Below are positions 32,013-43,403 of a stretch of DNA of 64,000 bases, piece after piece. Origin of the DNA: Triglochin maritima (Eukaryota > Streptophyta > Magnoliopsida > Alismatales > Juncaginaceae). The position numbers and the translations under genes were made by a program. A model generated the notes under the pieces. It made no database searches. It was not told the origin of the DNA and saw only the letters and a program-made list of their open reading frames with translations. How positions within the stretch are numbered: position 1 is the stretch's first letter; every line of letters starts with the position of its first letter. Location: assembly GCA_963682175.1 (NCBI GenBank), contig OY821786.1, forward strand, positions 20,513,501 through 20,577,500, in the 5' to 3' direction.

Positions 32013-34160
32013 TGTTAGGACCCTAACCCGGTTTAGGGTTTAATTAGTGGTTAAGTGGAGGTTTGACTTGGAGGAGAGAGGAAGGTATGGTTGGAGGTAA
32101 GGTGAAGTGATGGAGGTAAGGTGGAAGGTAGGGGAGGCATGGTTGGGCGTGCTTGGGGTGTGAGGTTTGGGTTTTATAAACCAAAGCAACACCATCTTTT
32201 CCTTCTTTTCCTTCATTCTCACCAAGCACCCACCTTCTTCCTCAGTCGCTCAAGCTCAGGCGGAGGAGGCTGCGTCGGCGTGAGGTGTGAGGCGGTCCAG
32301 GCGGGAGAGGTGCGGAGTTAAGCGCACGAGGAGATCACCGGAGGCAGCAAGCGTGAGCGGAGCTCCGGCGGTTGCGTTGTCTCCTTCGAGGTATGTCAAC
32401 TTGATAGTGTGATTTTTTGTTGTTAACCCTTGTGAAGGGTTGTGTTGGTCGGACGGGGAGGTCGGAGAACTCCTCGGCGTTGTTTCCGTGAAAAACCTCG
32501 GCTGGCGCGAGGTTGAAGACGACCAACGGTCGACTGGTTCCTTCGGGCGGTCGACCGAATGTAGTGTTTTTGCCCGACTTTAACCTTCACCGGTCGAACG
32601 GTGCCTTGTGGCGGTCGACCGGTAGTGCATATTGCTGGTGAGTTGGGACGTTCTGCCTGTTTTCGGTCGACTGGTTCCCTGGGTCGTTCGACTGGAACTT
32701 AAGTGTACTGGATTTTATTGCATGCTTGTTCGACCGATTGTTGGTTGCGTTCGACCGTTTTATGACGTAGAATGCTAGGTTGACGCTGTAGGATTTCGGT
32801 CGACCGGGACCCCTGAGTCGGTCGACCGATAGATCCGATTTTTGATGTTGACCAGACTCCAGATTTTGACCTCGTTCGGTCGACCGGTTTTAGACCTTTG
32901 TTCGACCGTTGGGGGTTCTGTTTTGAGCGCAGCGGTAGACCGTTTTAGGAGTACGGTCGACCGATTCCTTTCTGGAACCGGTCGACCGAATCACCCTTTC
33001 CGGTCGACCGTTTGGGCCCAGAACAGAATTCCTGGTTCCCTTTTTGAACGCCAACTTTGTCCACAGAAACCCGTGTCCTCGCCTTGTGCGTGAGCCGGGA
33101 GGTGATGGTGGGCGCGTGATGCGTGCCTGCCCAGGGACCGCCGTTGGGGAAGAGTGTGGGTGTTCGGGACGCGTCACCTCCGTGTATGGACCGTGACCTG
33201 AGATGGATTTTTGGGCACTTTGTAGTATAGCAGGCCTGAGGGATCGCGGATCTCAGTGTTGATGTTTGTGCGGGCACGCAACTGGCGTTGGGTGAGGTGA
33301 CTACCGGCCCACGGGCTAGGGAGGTCGCTGCCCTGCTTTTATAGCGGCGCGGTGGTGTTTGCGGCTCGAGGAGCCTGATGACCTGGCAAACTTCGGTCTG
33401 GACCCGTCCGATGTTGTGCCGGTGATGCCGCCGAGGTTGTGCCGACGATGATGATTGTTGGGACGAGGCTGTTCCGGCTATGTTGATTCCTCGACTGGGC
33501 ACCTATCGAGATGATGTTGTTATACCTTTCGGGCGACGGCCCCGTTGGTCCCTGTGGCTCCGACCACTGAGATTTGCAGATCTGTATTCTATCGGCGCGC
33601 AGGCGTGACAGAGGCTCCTTGCCGAACCCTTGAGTATTGTAGCCGCGTGTGGGGGGTGCGATGTCGCGTGCTGTAAGGCTGCATGTGCCTGCAGTAGGTC
33701 TCCTCGGGAGACTCGTTGTTGATTGACGGACTGATGTCCTGTTTTACCCTTCGGGGGAACTGTTTTCCTTTCTGTCGATGCCATGACACGCTACTAGTAT
33801 GGTAGGTTCATTTGTGTAATGCATGCATATATATAAGGAGTTGGCATACGGGGTTTCTTTCTGGAAACTCAGGCATTGTTGTTGCATCTTTTTCAGGACC
33901 GCTGTAGGTCCAGTTGGGTGTTGATCGGCGGGCACGCGCATTTTGGAGTCGGATCCCTCTTCTCGGACCGCAGAGGTCGACGTGATTACATTTTATCTTC
34001 TTTTGTCGTTTTGTTGTAATCATGTATCATTTTGACAAACTCTGATGTAATCTGGTGCACCGCTATTCGTTTATGAGAAGTAACAGTTCCGCCTTTGATT
34101 ATTATGCTCTTTGTCTTGATTATGAATTTTTAAAATTTTCCGCTGTATCGGGATGTTACA
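32013..34160 (+). repeat. 3' LTR of Tekay chromovirus
   Basis: 2148 bases, same ends as the 5' LTR. Relative to it, one repeat unit near 33415 is missing and several CG sites have become TG or CA, for instance a CGGTCGACTGG at about 32527. Confidence 0.92.
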
Positions 34161-35730
34161 GATGGAGTATTGTCGGAGCATTCACCGGTTGTTGTTGTGT
34201 GTCAATGTTTCTCGTTTCCAACAGAAGAAGGAAGAGGAAAGGAAAATAATCTTCCTGTGGACATTTCTCACAAAACACGGTCCATCACACGTTGTCAATG
34301 AGCTAGAACATTTAGTGCTGCAATTGCAGACACTACCTATTTTTTGGCAATATAAAATTACAAAAACCAGAGAGAGAATGTCTTTCTTCTGGAAGAGAAT
34401 GTTCTTTTTCTTGTTTGACAATTACAGTTGGGGGAAGAAAGACAGGTAATGAGTGCCTACTGACAGCACAGTGCCGGCATATGGGGTCTCAAGGAATTTT
34501 CATGCATTTTTGATGATTTTCCGGGTGTTTTCATGCAAAATACAACCCCTTGTACACGTGCGTCCATCCGATTGGTTCATTGTGGAGATTTCCCCTGAAA
34601 GTGTGATGGCCCAGAAATTATGCCAAAAAAAGAGCTTGAGAGCGCAGTTAAGACTTAAGACCATCCGCTGAAGGAGGTCATCCCACTTGTGTCGTCCCCC
34701 ACTAACGGATCTGGTTTATAATTATTTTTAAACCTAGATTGACTAGGTCCTGCAATTTTTATTTTTTTGGTTTTGTTTCGTTTTTTCAAAGTATTTATAC
34801 TCTCTTTTTTAAAAAATAAGTTTTATAATTATTTTTATTTTATAAAATAATTTTTAATTTTTAATTTTTTAAAAAATCGACGTCCAAATGATGTGTAAGA
34901 GAAAACGTATTGAAAAGTTGAGTTATTTTATTAAGTAAAAAAATAAATTCTCTTATCCAAAATAATGAATTATTTACAACTAAATATTAACAAAAAACAA
35001 ACAAATTAAAACAATACAAGAGTGAGATTGTCAAGTCCGTGGGGGTGTGCACTCATTACACATTTTTGGAGGTCGATTCAGGAAAAAATTAAAAATAAAA
35101 TAATTTTTTTTAAAATAAAAACAATTTTAAAACATATTTTAAAAAATAAGATTTAAAAACTAGAGTAAAATGATAAAAAAATAACAATACGAGATTTATT
35201 GGTGTTTTGGCTTTGTTTTGGTATTTGTTATAATAATTAAGGGGTTATATTTTGATAAATAGTTAAGATGTAATTACAAAATTTATACTGAAATACAGTA
35301 ACTTTTCTGAAATAGGGAATATTGTACAAAATTGAAAGTAGAAAACAACAATTAAACTGAAATAACAACTAAAACTAATCATGAAAATAGGGAAGATAAG
35401 TTTTAAATTGAAATAAAAACTACAACTACAAATTAGGGAATATAGGATATAAACTTGGAAAAAACCCACGAAGTTCTACTTAAATATTTGGTCACTGATC
35501 CTTTTTCAAATTAATTATATTCGCAGACAAGATTTCAAATCGGTCAGAGTGGACATCACGCGCGCACTGTAGCTTGTCAGTCCGACAAGATAAGGCATCA
35601 CACACGTACTGTAGATTGTTAGTCCGACATATCTCGTCAAACATATCTTGTCAAACCTATATCGTCATATCTCGTCTGACATTATAAAAAAGGAAGTTGT
35701 AAGACATATCTTGTCAAACACGGCTAATTC
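34161..35730. other. Unclassified AT-rich sequence
   Basis: GATGG at 34161-34165 is the right target duplication. The rest is unrecognised; 34740-35520 is very A/T-rich. At 35552-35625 two 25-base near-copies (core GTAGMTTGTYAGTCCGACA) lie about 50 bases apart, followed by several CATATCTYGTC words. These might be subterminal repeats of the Harbinger element that follows. Confidence 0.3.
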
Positions 35731-35732
35731 AA

Positions 35733-36965
35733 TGAACACTAATTTAAGAAACCCACCGACCTACTCCTCCTCCTCTGACGATACCTTCGACGAGCTTTGG
35801 AGGCGAGTAAGCACTAAAGCACTCAAAGAGCTTGAGCGTGGAGCGACTCGTGGGCAATGAGTGAGGCTCCAAGCTGACGCCGTGCTAGGAATCCCGATAG
35901 AGATCGAGAAGAAGGTTACCGTCGTCACATTTCTTATTATTTTGCTGAAAATCCTGTGTATGGTCCTCGTATTTTCAGAAGAAGATTCAGAATGAGGAAG
36001 CATGTATTTCTGCGTATATCGGGTGTCGTTGAGACTTCCGACGTATTCTTCCAACCAATATCGGATGTTGTTGGTCGAATGATATATCAAGACAACAGAA
36101 AATCACTGCAGCTATGCGAATGTTAGCCTACGGCGTTGCAGGCGATGCCGTTGCCGAGTACCTACGGTTTAGTGAGACGATGACAAGAGTGACTCTCCAG
36201 AAGTTCGTAGAAGGAGTGATAGCCAACTTCGGTGATGAATACCTGAGAAAACCTACAACAGAAGACACGACAAGGCTACTTCACGTTGGCATGCAACGTG
36301 ACTTTCCAGGCATGATGGGGAGCATCGATTGTATGCAATGAGAGTGGAAAAATTGCCCAACAGCTTGGAAAGGACAATACCAAGGACAGAGTGGAAACAC
36401 AACAATTGTGTCAGAGGCCGTAGCGTCTTACGACCTCTGGATATGTCACACCTTTTTTGGAACTCCTGACTCCTGTAACGATCTCAACATACTTCAACGA
36501 TCACCCATTTTTGATGACGTGTTGCAAGGACGTGCGCCCCTCTTCCGGTACGAGGTGAATGGTCGTCAATATGATATGGGATATTATCTTACATATGGTA
36601 TTTATCCACAGTGGGTATCATTCATGAGGTCCATCTCGTTTTCACAAACTCACAATGATAGGTGTTTTGCACAACACCAGGAGGTAGTGCGTAAAGACGT
36701 AGAATGTGCGTTTGGAGTGTTGTAGGCACGATGACCAATCCTAAGGAGGTCATCTCTTGCGTGGAATGTTGACCTCCTAAACAAAATAATAACAGCGTGC
36801 ATCATAATGCACAACATGATCGTGGAGGACGAGCGCGACTCTTATTCCATGATTTAAGATACAACTGAGTTTGAGTAGGATCGCGACATACCGAGTCCGG
36901 GACCAACGTCTTACTCCACTACACGAGTTCTTGACATTGCCAGCTACAAGGTCAACAGAGGTCGC
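35733..36965 (+). pseudogene. PIF/Harbinger transposase pseudogene
   Basis: It resembles the plant PIF/Harbinger (HARBI1-type, DDE_Tnp_4) nuclease in order: RRRFRMRKHVFLRI, RMLAYGVAGDAVAEYLRFSE, GDEYLRKPT, the first catalytic Asp in MMGSIDCM, AWKGQYQGQSGN, the second Asp in the GTPDSCNDLN block, DMGYYLTYGIYP, and the Glu in KDVECAFGVL, then CIIMHNMIVEDERD. Reading is broken by a frame change before 36110 and stops at 36339 (just after IDCM), 36723, 36856 and 36871. A working protein would cut and move DNA with a partner Myb-like protein. I did not find convincing terminal inverted repeats. Confidence 0.85.
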
Positions 36966-37674
36966 GTTCATGGCATAAAACGCCATTTAACCGCTCCATA
37001 CTCACCACAACGAAATGGTGTAGCCAAAAGAAAGAATAGAACCATCATGGAAATGGTTCAAAGTATGTTAAAGAGCAAGAACGTGTAAAAAGAACTATGG
37101 GCCGAGGCAGTGACTTGTGCGGTCTACACGTTGAATCGTTGCAAAACCACAAGCTTATAGGAAGTAACTCCACAAGAAGCTTGGAGTGCCTACAAGTCAA
37201 CTGTGGCACATCTGAAGGTATTTGGGAGCGTCGCCTATGCACAAGTACCAAAGGAGAAAAGAATTAAAAATTGATGATAGGAGCACAAAGCTTGTGTTCG
37301 TTGGCTAATGATGAACAATCGAAAGCTTATAGGCTTCTCGATCCCTCTAACAACAAAATTGTCATTAGCCGTGATGTGTAGGTTAACGAGGAGGTAACAT
37401 GGGACTCAAAAGAGGAGATTTCAGAAGTGCCAAATGAAGAACAGGAAGAGGAGATTGCCAACCCCACTGAACATGAAACAGTTCCATCTGACAAACAAGA
37501 CGAAATGAGACCAAGGAGGTCCAAGACACTTCGTGAGAACTACGAGACGACAAATGAGTTGCATATGGTGTGTCTTCTCACACAAACCAAAAACCCTGCC
37601 AATCCGTTTGTATGTGAAGTTGCGAAATCATCTTGGGATGGTGGATGGAAGAGGATTAAGTTCAAGGAGGAGTA
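36966..37674 (+). pseudogene. Copia integrase end joined to the element's 3' end, RT missing
   Basis: RHLTAPYSPQRNGVAKRKNR is the diagnostic end of the Copia integrase core. It is followed by [35 protein letters not shown] and an acidic linker. Several stops interrupt it. Where RT and RNase H should come, the sequence goes within about 200 bases to a polypurine-like TTCAAGGAGGAGTA and the LTR at 37675. An internal deletion has removed RT and RNase H. The left side abuts the Harbinger remnant without a clean border. Confidence 0.75.
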
Positions 37675-38297
37675 TTGAGAATTGAACTTAATCCTAGGTG
37701 GCATCTTAGTCACTAGCCACATCATCTATGGAGGGTGAGTCATCTAGGAGTTGATGACTCAACAAGTTGGAAGATAAAAGGTTGAAGGAAAGGAAGAGAC
37801 AAAGAGTCTCTCCATTTATCAATGATTTTCGTCCTTATTTTATGGTGCAATTTAAGTACAAGTTGTAATGATCTTGAATGGTCATCTTTATGTAGTGTAT
37901 GTTATGTTTATGTTTTAGGCTAAGTTGAAGAGTCATTGTAAGTGCCTATATAAGAACAAAAGTTATCCATTTGTAGCATGAGTGAAAAAGAGAAAAAAAG
38001 AAGAATGTAAGTGAGAAAGAAGAAAGAAAAGATGAGTGTTTGATGCAAATCCCGTTTTTCTTTTGAGTGTTAAGTAGTTATTTTTCTTCTTTCATTCGTG
38101 CCCACCAATTACGTAAATCTAAGTATGGTTCTAGTGATGACAATAGAAGACCCTCAGCATGGAGAACAAGGCAAGCCAAAACATCGCACCAGGCGTGACT
38201 TCTAAACCGCTGGTTGGCAGTCCAAGTGTGCCTGGTGGAAGGCGGGTTTCTAGGGTGACTCAGTCTGGTGCTCCCCGTCTTTCTCCCGCATCTAACA
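37675..38297 (+). repeat. Copia LTR flanked by internal sequence on both sides
   Basis: It starts TGAGAATTGAAC after a polypurine-like tract and ends CATCTAACA before a primer site. A TATA box (CTATATAAG) is at 37946-37954. Internal sequence of a Copia element stands on both sides: 3' pol to the left, gag to the right. Confidence 0.65.
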
Positions 38298-38299
38298 TC

Positions 38300-38312
38300 T
38301 GGTATTAGAGCC
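38300..38312 (+). promoter_or_regulatory. Primer binding site of Copia remnant
   Basis: TGGTATTAGAGCC, one base off the tRNA-iMet site, two bases after the LTR end. Confidence 0.7.
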
Positions 38313-38374
38313 TCATTCGACGGGGAGCTCAGGAATGACCTCGTTTGGTCATGTACCGTTGCCCCGCCTTTCAA

Positions 38375-39466
38375 ATGACAACTACCAAAAATTTTCGTAT
38401 CCAAATGCCTACCCTGCTTGGTGCGCATGATGGTTGGGATCTTGTGGAGAGCGGTTTCGAGGAGGAGGCTGTAACGGGGGTAGCAACCGTCGCACAAATC
38501 AAAGCACAAAAGGAGAGAAGAGCCAAAGATAGGAGTGCTCTCTTCCTTCTCTTCCAAGTGGTGGATGAGAGTGGCTTTGAGAAGATCGTTGAAGCCAAGA
38601 CGTCGAAGGAGGCGTGGGACACCCTTGATAAGAGCTACAAGGGTGCTGATCAAGTATAGCAAGTGCACCTCCAAATGCTTCAAGGCGAGTTTGAGGCGTT
38701 GAAAATGAAGGAATCAGAAGGTGTTGCTGATTTCGTGACGAGGGTTCACGTGGTGGCGAACAAATTGAAGAGAAATGGGGAGGCGTTGATTGAAGGAAGA
38801 GTGGTGGAGAAGTTGTTGCGTTCTCTCATCGCAGAATTCAAAAATTTTGTGTGTGCTATCGAGTAATCAAAGGACTTCGAGAAGATGACCGTCGACGACC
38901 TAGCAAGCTCGTTGGAGGCACATGAACAAAGGAAGAAGAACAAGAAGAGGCAAGATGTGTTGGAGGAGGCGTTGCAAGAGAAGATGTCACTCAAGGAGGA
39001 GAAGCCTCACAACGTCTATAGAGGAAGAGGTGGTCGTCCAAACAAGGAGGTCAAGTGCTACAAGTGTGGGAAGCGTGGCCATTTTGCGAAAGAATGTTGG
39101 TCGCAAAAGAAGGTGGAGAAGAGCTCTAGCCGTGGCTGTGGTGATCGTGGATCAAAGAAGAAGATTGAGTGCTTCAATTGTGGGAAGCATGGACACTATG
39201 CAAGCGAATTTTCGTCAAAGAAAAGGGTGGAAGAAAACTCCAACCTTGTTGCCGTAGAGGAGAATGCTTGTGATGATGGAGTGGTTTTGCTTGCCGACAA
39301 AGGAGTGGAAACCGAACAAGAAGGTATTTGGTATCTCCATACGGGAGCAAGCAATCACATGTGTGGGAATAGACACATGTTCGCACACTTGGAAGAGGGA
39401 GTGCATGGGATGGTCTCGTTTGGAGATGCATCAAAGGTGCGTGTGGAGGGAAATGGCACATCATGA
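38375..39466 (+). pseudogene. gag: Copia gag with zinc knuckles and start of protease
   Basis: The start is chosen at the ATG of MTTTKNFRIQMPTLLG, a typical Copia gag beginning; an upstream ATG at 38351 is in frame but lies in leader. UBN2-type gag core at about 60-165 (KEAWDTLDKSYKG, LKMKESEGVADF, VEKLLRSL). In-frame stops occur at 38657 and 38864. Zinc knuckle CYKCGKRGHFAKEC is intact; a second, CFNCGKHGHYASEF, has lost its last Cys. The protease active site reads WYLHTGASNHMCG, with His in place of the catalytic Asp. The frame ends at 39464. Confidence 0.85.
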
Positions 39467-39681
39467 TTCAAGTGAAGGATGGATCACAAAAGCTTATTTC
39501 CAACGTCTACTTTGTGCCCGATATGAAGACAAACATACTAAGCATGGGACAACTGCTGGAGAAAGGGTTCACGATCTTGATGAAGGATCGACACATGACC
39601 ATGCTAGAACAAGAGGGGCGCTTGATTGCAAAGGTAGAGATGTCCAAAAATCGAATGTTTAAGGTGTTGCTAATTTCGTGA
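39463..39681 (+). pseudogene. Copia pre-integrase segment
   Basis: ISNVYFVPDMKTNILSMGQL and the following residues match the protease end and pre-integrase region of Copia polyproteins, one frame off the gag ORF. It stops at 39679, and the integrase that should follow is replaced by a second gag piece. Confidence 0.7.
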
Positions 39682-39796
39682 CGAGAGTTCACGTGGTGGT
39701 GAACAAATTGATGACAAATGGGGAGGCATTGATTAAAGGAAGAATGGTGGAGAAGGTGTTGCGTTCTCTCACCGAAGAATTCGAAAATGTTGTGTG
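39664..39796 (+). pseudogene. Second partial copy of the Copia gag core
   Basis: About 130 bases closely match 38727-38860 (words TTTCGTGACGAG and GTTCACGTGGTGG), placed directly after the pre-integrase segment. The junction sits at a shared GTGTTGCT. It ends at the insertion site of Athila-like element A; GTGTG at 39792-39796 may be A's left target duplication. Confidence 0.65.
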
Positions 39797-41360
39797 TGAT
39801 TGATTCGTTTTAATTAACTACAAGTGCACGACAGCGTTGAAGCGGTGACAAATACGGGTCTATCCACAGGGAGCTGTGTTGACTTTAGTTTGTTCGAAGG
39901 TGAGTGAGAAAGAAAGGAGAGAAATGAATTATGATCTAAACTACACTACAATGCGAAAGGAAATGGAAATACGCAATAAAACTAAACCCCATAGGGGGTA
40001 GAGAAAGAATGTGAATATAAAGATATGTGTGTGTGTGTTCAATTATGCTTATCACAACATGTAGTGCATGAAAATCATAAAACTAAATCCAACTTTGCCT
40101 CCACATGAAATATGATAACACAATATCATTAAAACATACAAGACAATAATTGGAATGAAGCTAAATGAACTCATGTATAACGACCAGACCTCACTATGCC
40201 TCTACATGAAATAAGATAGCACATTATCATTAAAACATACAAGGCATTAACCAAGGTAAAGGCGACAAGAGTACATGCAACTACAAGTCATGTTTCCAAT
40301 ATTAATTCCATCATTATCCTTACCTCATCATTCCCCATAAAATAGATCTACTAATCTAAGTATATGCTAAGCTTCATTCAAGAGCATTAGCATATCAAAG
40401 ACAAGAGTGAATTCCCATTAGATGGTTATGGAAATCCTATAAGGCTCAAATGATTAAGTTAACACACACTTAATACATCACATAATCATATAACATATTT
40501 CTCCACCCCCCAATTGGGGATGGAACTACTCATTAATCATTACACTACAACCTACATTAACAAAATTCAACATTCTAATGAGAGGAATTTAAACTAAGCA
40601 AGAAAGGAATATTAAAGAAGTTAATTGAAAGGAAAGTAAAACTAAAGAAGCATGCAAGAATTAAAAGACAAGATTAAAAGAAACTAAGAACAATTATTTT
40701 ATTTACATAACTCACATTACAGGTGACATTCTTCTCCACCTTCAGTTTTTTCTTCAAGGCTTTTACTCCATGTAGAGAGAATGTCACCAAGCAATGGGTG
40801 AATACAAAGGAAGGTGAAGAGTTCTATTTATAGGCATGGAAAAAGCTAATCCGGGACAATCCCCCGGTGTGGGACTAAAAGCATATCAAATATGGACTAA
40901 ATACAACCTAATCTAACATCCCACTAAAGCATGTGTGTTTTGAAGACATCTTGACCGCTGATTAACGGTCTGGGACCGCTAATCAGCGGTCTATATTCTT
41001 CTGATTGGGTCTGGATTTCTTTGGCTTGGCTCTTGCTTGATTTCTTGGTGTTTGATGAACCTGATTTGGTTGTTGATGGTTGGGCCCGGATTTAATTGCC
41101 AAAACACTCTTCATTAAGGTGTGGAGCTTCTTGATTTACTCATTAATCCTTTTGGTTTTACATCCGGGTCATTCTCTCTTTCATCTCAATCCATAAGTCT
41201 TGCAACTTAGTCCTTTTCCTTGCATTTAAGTCCTTTTTGAGTCTCTTCTTCCTATACCTATTTATTCCTGAAACATAAACATAACACTCGTTACGTAGCA
41301 TTGCTTAGGCTAAATTAAAGGATATAAGACACAAATATATGCATGATATGATGTCAATCA
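39797..41360 (-). repeat. 3' LTR of Athila-like element A
   Basis: Bounded by TGATTGATTCG and GTCAATCA, 1564 bases; minus-strand reading begins TGATTGACATC. A TATA-like box lies near 40826 (minus). Two imperfect GACCGC...GCGGTC palindromes lie at 40963-41002. The sequence right of it contains the minus-strand polypurine tract (GTTGGGGTATT). Confidence 0.8.
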
Positions 41361-41991
41361 AATACCCCAACACATAACTTTTGCTAGTCCCGGGCAAAAC
41401 AAAGGAAGAAAAAAATGAAAGAAAGGAAAAAGAATACGAAAAACAGGGATATCCTAACTCACTTTCGTAGGAATCATGGTTTCACTTAGCACGTGCAATA
41501 AGCCGTTAAACCTCCTTGTCACAAAGGAGGAGGAGTGTTGTCTCCTGAGGGTTTTCAACGGATATACCCACAAAATCCAAACAAAGATGCATTAATCAAT
41601 CTAGAAACTCGACTCGATGGACTCATTTTTATCGATCATTGGACGCGGTAATCCTAGGGGCCGACTCTATATAAGTATTAGTCCACACACCTAGCCTAAT
41701 AAACCATTCGTGCAAGTTAATTAATGACTTAAGTGCAAGACATGGACAACCTCAACATCCTCAAGTGATACAAAGTGTAAAGTCCATTAAGGTTCTTATT
41801 TGCATTACCATTTTTTTTCTTACTTTTTTTCTTTTTCTTACTAGTTGGAGTTTCATTCTCCCAGGTTCAGGTTTCGTGCATCATTGGCTATGAGGACTTA
41901 CACTATCACGTACACCTTTCCCCAAATCTCCACATAGGGCAATCCCTACCACCCGTGTAACGGGAGTTCGGTCGGCGCATCCCTAGTCAGA
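41361..41991 (-). other. 3' non-coding region of element A, left part
   Basis: It starts with the polypurine tract and contains the CCTTTGTGACAAGGAGG hairpin-like block shared by all copies. It ends in TCAGA (41987-41991), the left target duplication of element B. Confidence 0.7.
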
Positions 41992-43403
41992 TGTTGAACG
42001 TTTTATTTAAAACCGCAAGTGCACGACCGCGATGAAGCGGTGGCAAGTACGGGTCGTCCTCAGGGAGGTGAGTAGCCTCTGGTTTGCACGAAATCAAGTG
42101 GCGAAAAAATGGAGAAGAGAGTTGGTTACGCTACTCTACACTAAACTACTCTAAGAAGTATGAAATGCGAACGAAAGAAACAAGCAATGAAATGACAACT
42201 AAGCTAAGATCAAAAGAAGAATGTTGGAATACAGAAATGGGAAAACCCCTAAGGGGTGGAGTGAGTGCACACATGCAAAGAGGTGGGTGTAGAATACATT
42301 CTTTAAGCACATGAAGGTGGTGTTTATCAAGCATAGGAAGTGTCTAAATGTTATGGCAAAACCTATCAATCTATTCACCAACTTAGTTGATTAACATTTA
42401 CATATGCAAGTTGTTTATTTCAGAACCTAAACAAGCATGAGAGGTGTCTAATCATTTTGGCAAAACTCATCAAGTTGTAAATTCTATCCTAAACAAGCAA
42501 GCATACATTCATGTTTAATCAACACATTGAAATTAAAGCATTCATCCCATTCTCTAATGCATGTATGTACATCTACTCCACCCCCCAAAGGGGATGGAAC
42601 TACCCACTAAACATTACACTAATGATTAAACTATGGAAAGAAAGCATATTAAAATTAAGCTAGAATTAAAAGACGATTAAACTAAAACATGCACAACAAT
42701 AAAAGAAGCATAAAACAAACAATGAAAGAAACACAAAACTTTATTGATAAAATGACTCACATTAAAAGTAGCATCCTCCTACTTTAGTGTGTGATTCAAG
42801 GCCTCACTTCTAGTAGGAAGAATAGCCACTTAAAATATGGAGTGATTACAATAGGAGGTGAAGAGTTCTATTTATAGCCATGGAAAAAGCTAATCCGGGA
42901 CAATCTCCCGATATGGGACTAAACAGATACCACAAATAGCCTAAACATCCCCTAATACATGTGCTGGAGAACTTTGAGCACATTTGGGCCAAAAGTGACC
43001 GCCAATTAGCGGTCTTGGACCGCTAATTAGCGGTCTACAGTGTCCGGATCGCTCTGGAATTTCTTGTGGGCTTTTCTGGAAGGCTTTGTTGGTATTTCAT
43101 GCATCTATTTTGCATGTTGGAGCTCCGACCCGAATAGAATTGCCAAAATACTCCCCATGATGGTGAGGAGTATTCTGTTTTCTCTTAGGTCCTTCGGTCT
43201 TGCATTCAGGTCATTCTTCCTTGCATCTTGGTCCACAGATCTCACAATTCAGTCCTTTTTCCCAGCTTTTGGGTCTTTTTATGCTTCATCTCTTCAAACC
43301 TATTTATTCCTGAAAACTAAACATAAAACTCGTAACATAGCATTATTTAGGTGAAAGATAATGGATATAAGATACAAATATGAGCATAAAATGATGTCAA
43401 TCA
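41992..43403 (-). repeat. 3' LTR of element B
   Basis: Plus-strand ends TGTTGAACG and GTCAATCA. A TATA-like box lies near 42872 (minus). Two 18-base palindromes lie at 42997-43014 and 43018-43035, the second a perfect GACCGCTAATTAGCGGTC. Confidence 0.9.

Larger units (their letters stand above)
25290..34160 (+). mobile_element. Full-length Tekay-type chromovirus (Gypsy), inactivated
   Basis: LTRs at 25290-27462 and 32013-34160, primer site, gag, protease, RT, RNase H, integrase, chromodomain-like tail and polypurine tract are in Gypsy order. GATGG flanks both ends (25285-25289 and 34161-34165). The LTRs differ at many single bases and by several indels, so this insertion is older than 1-5602 or 41992-50603. 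The coding region has at least one nonsense codon and several frameshifts. Confidence 0.93.
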
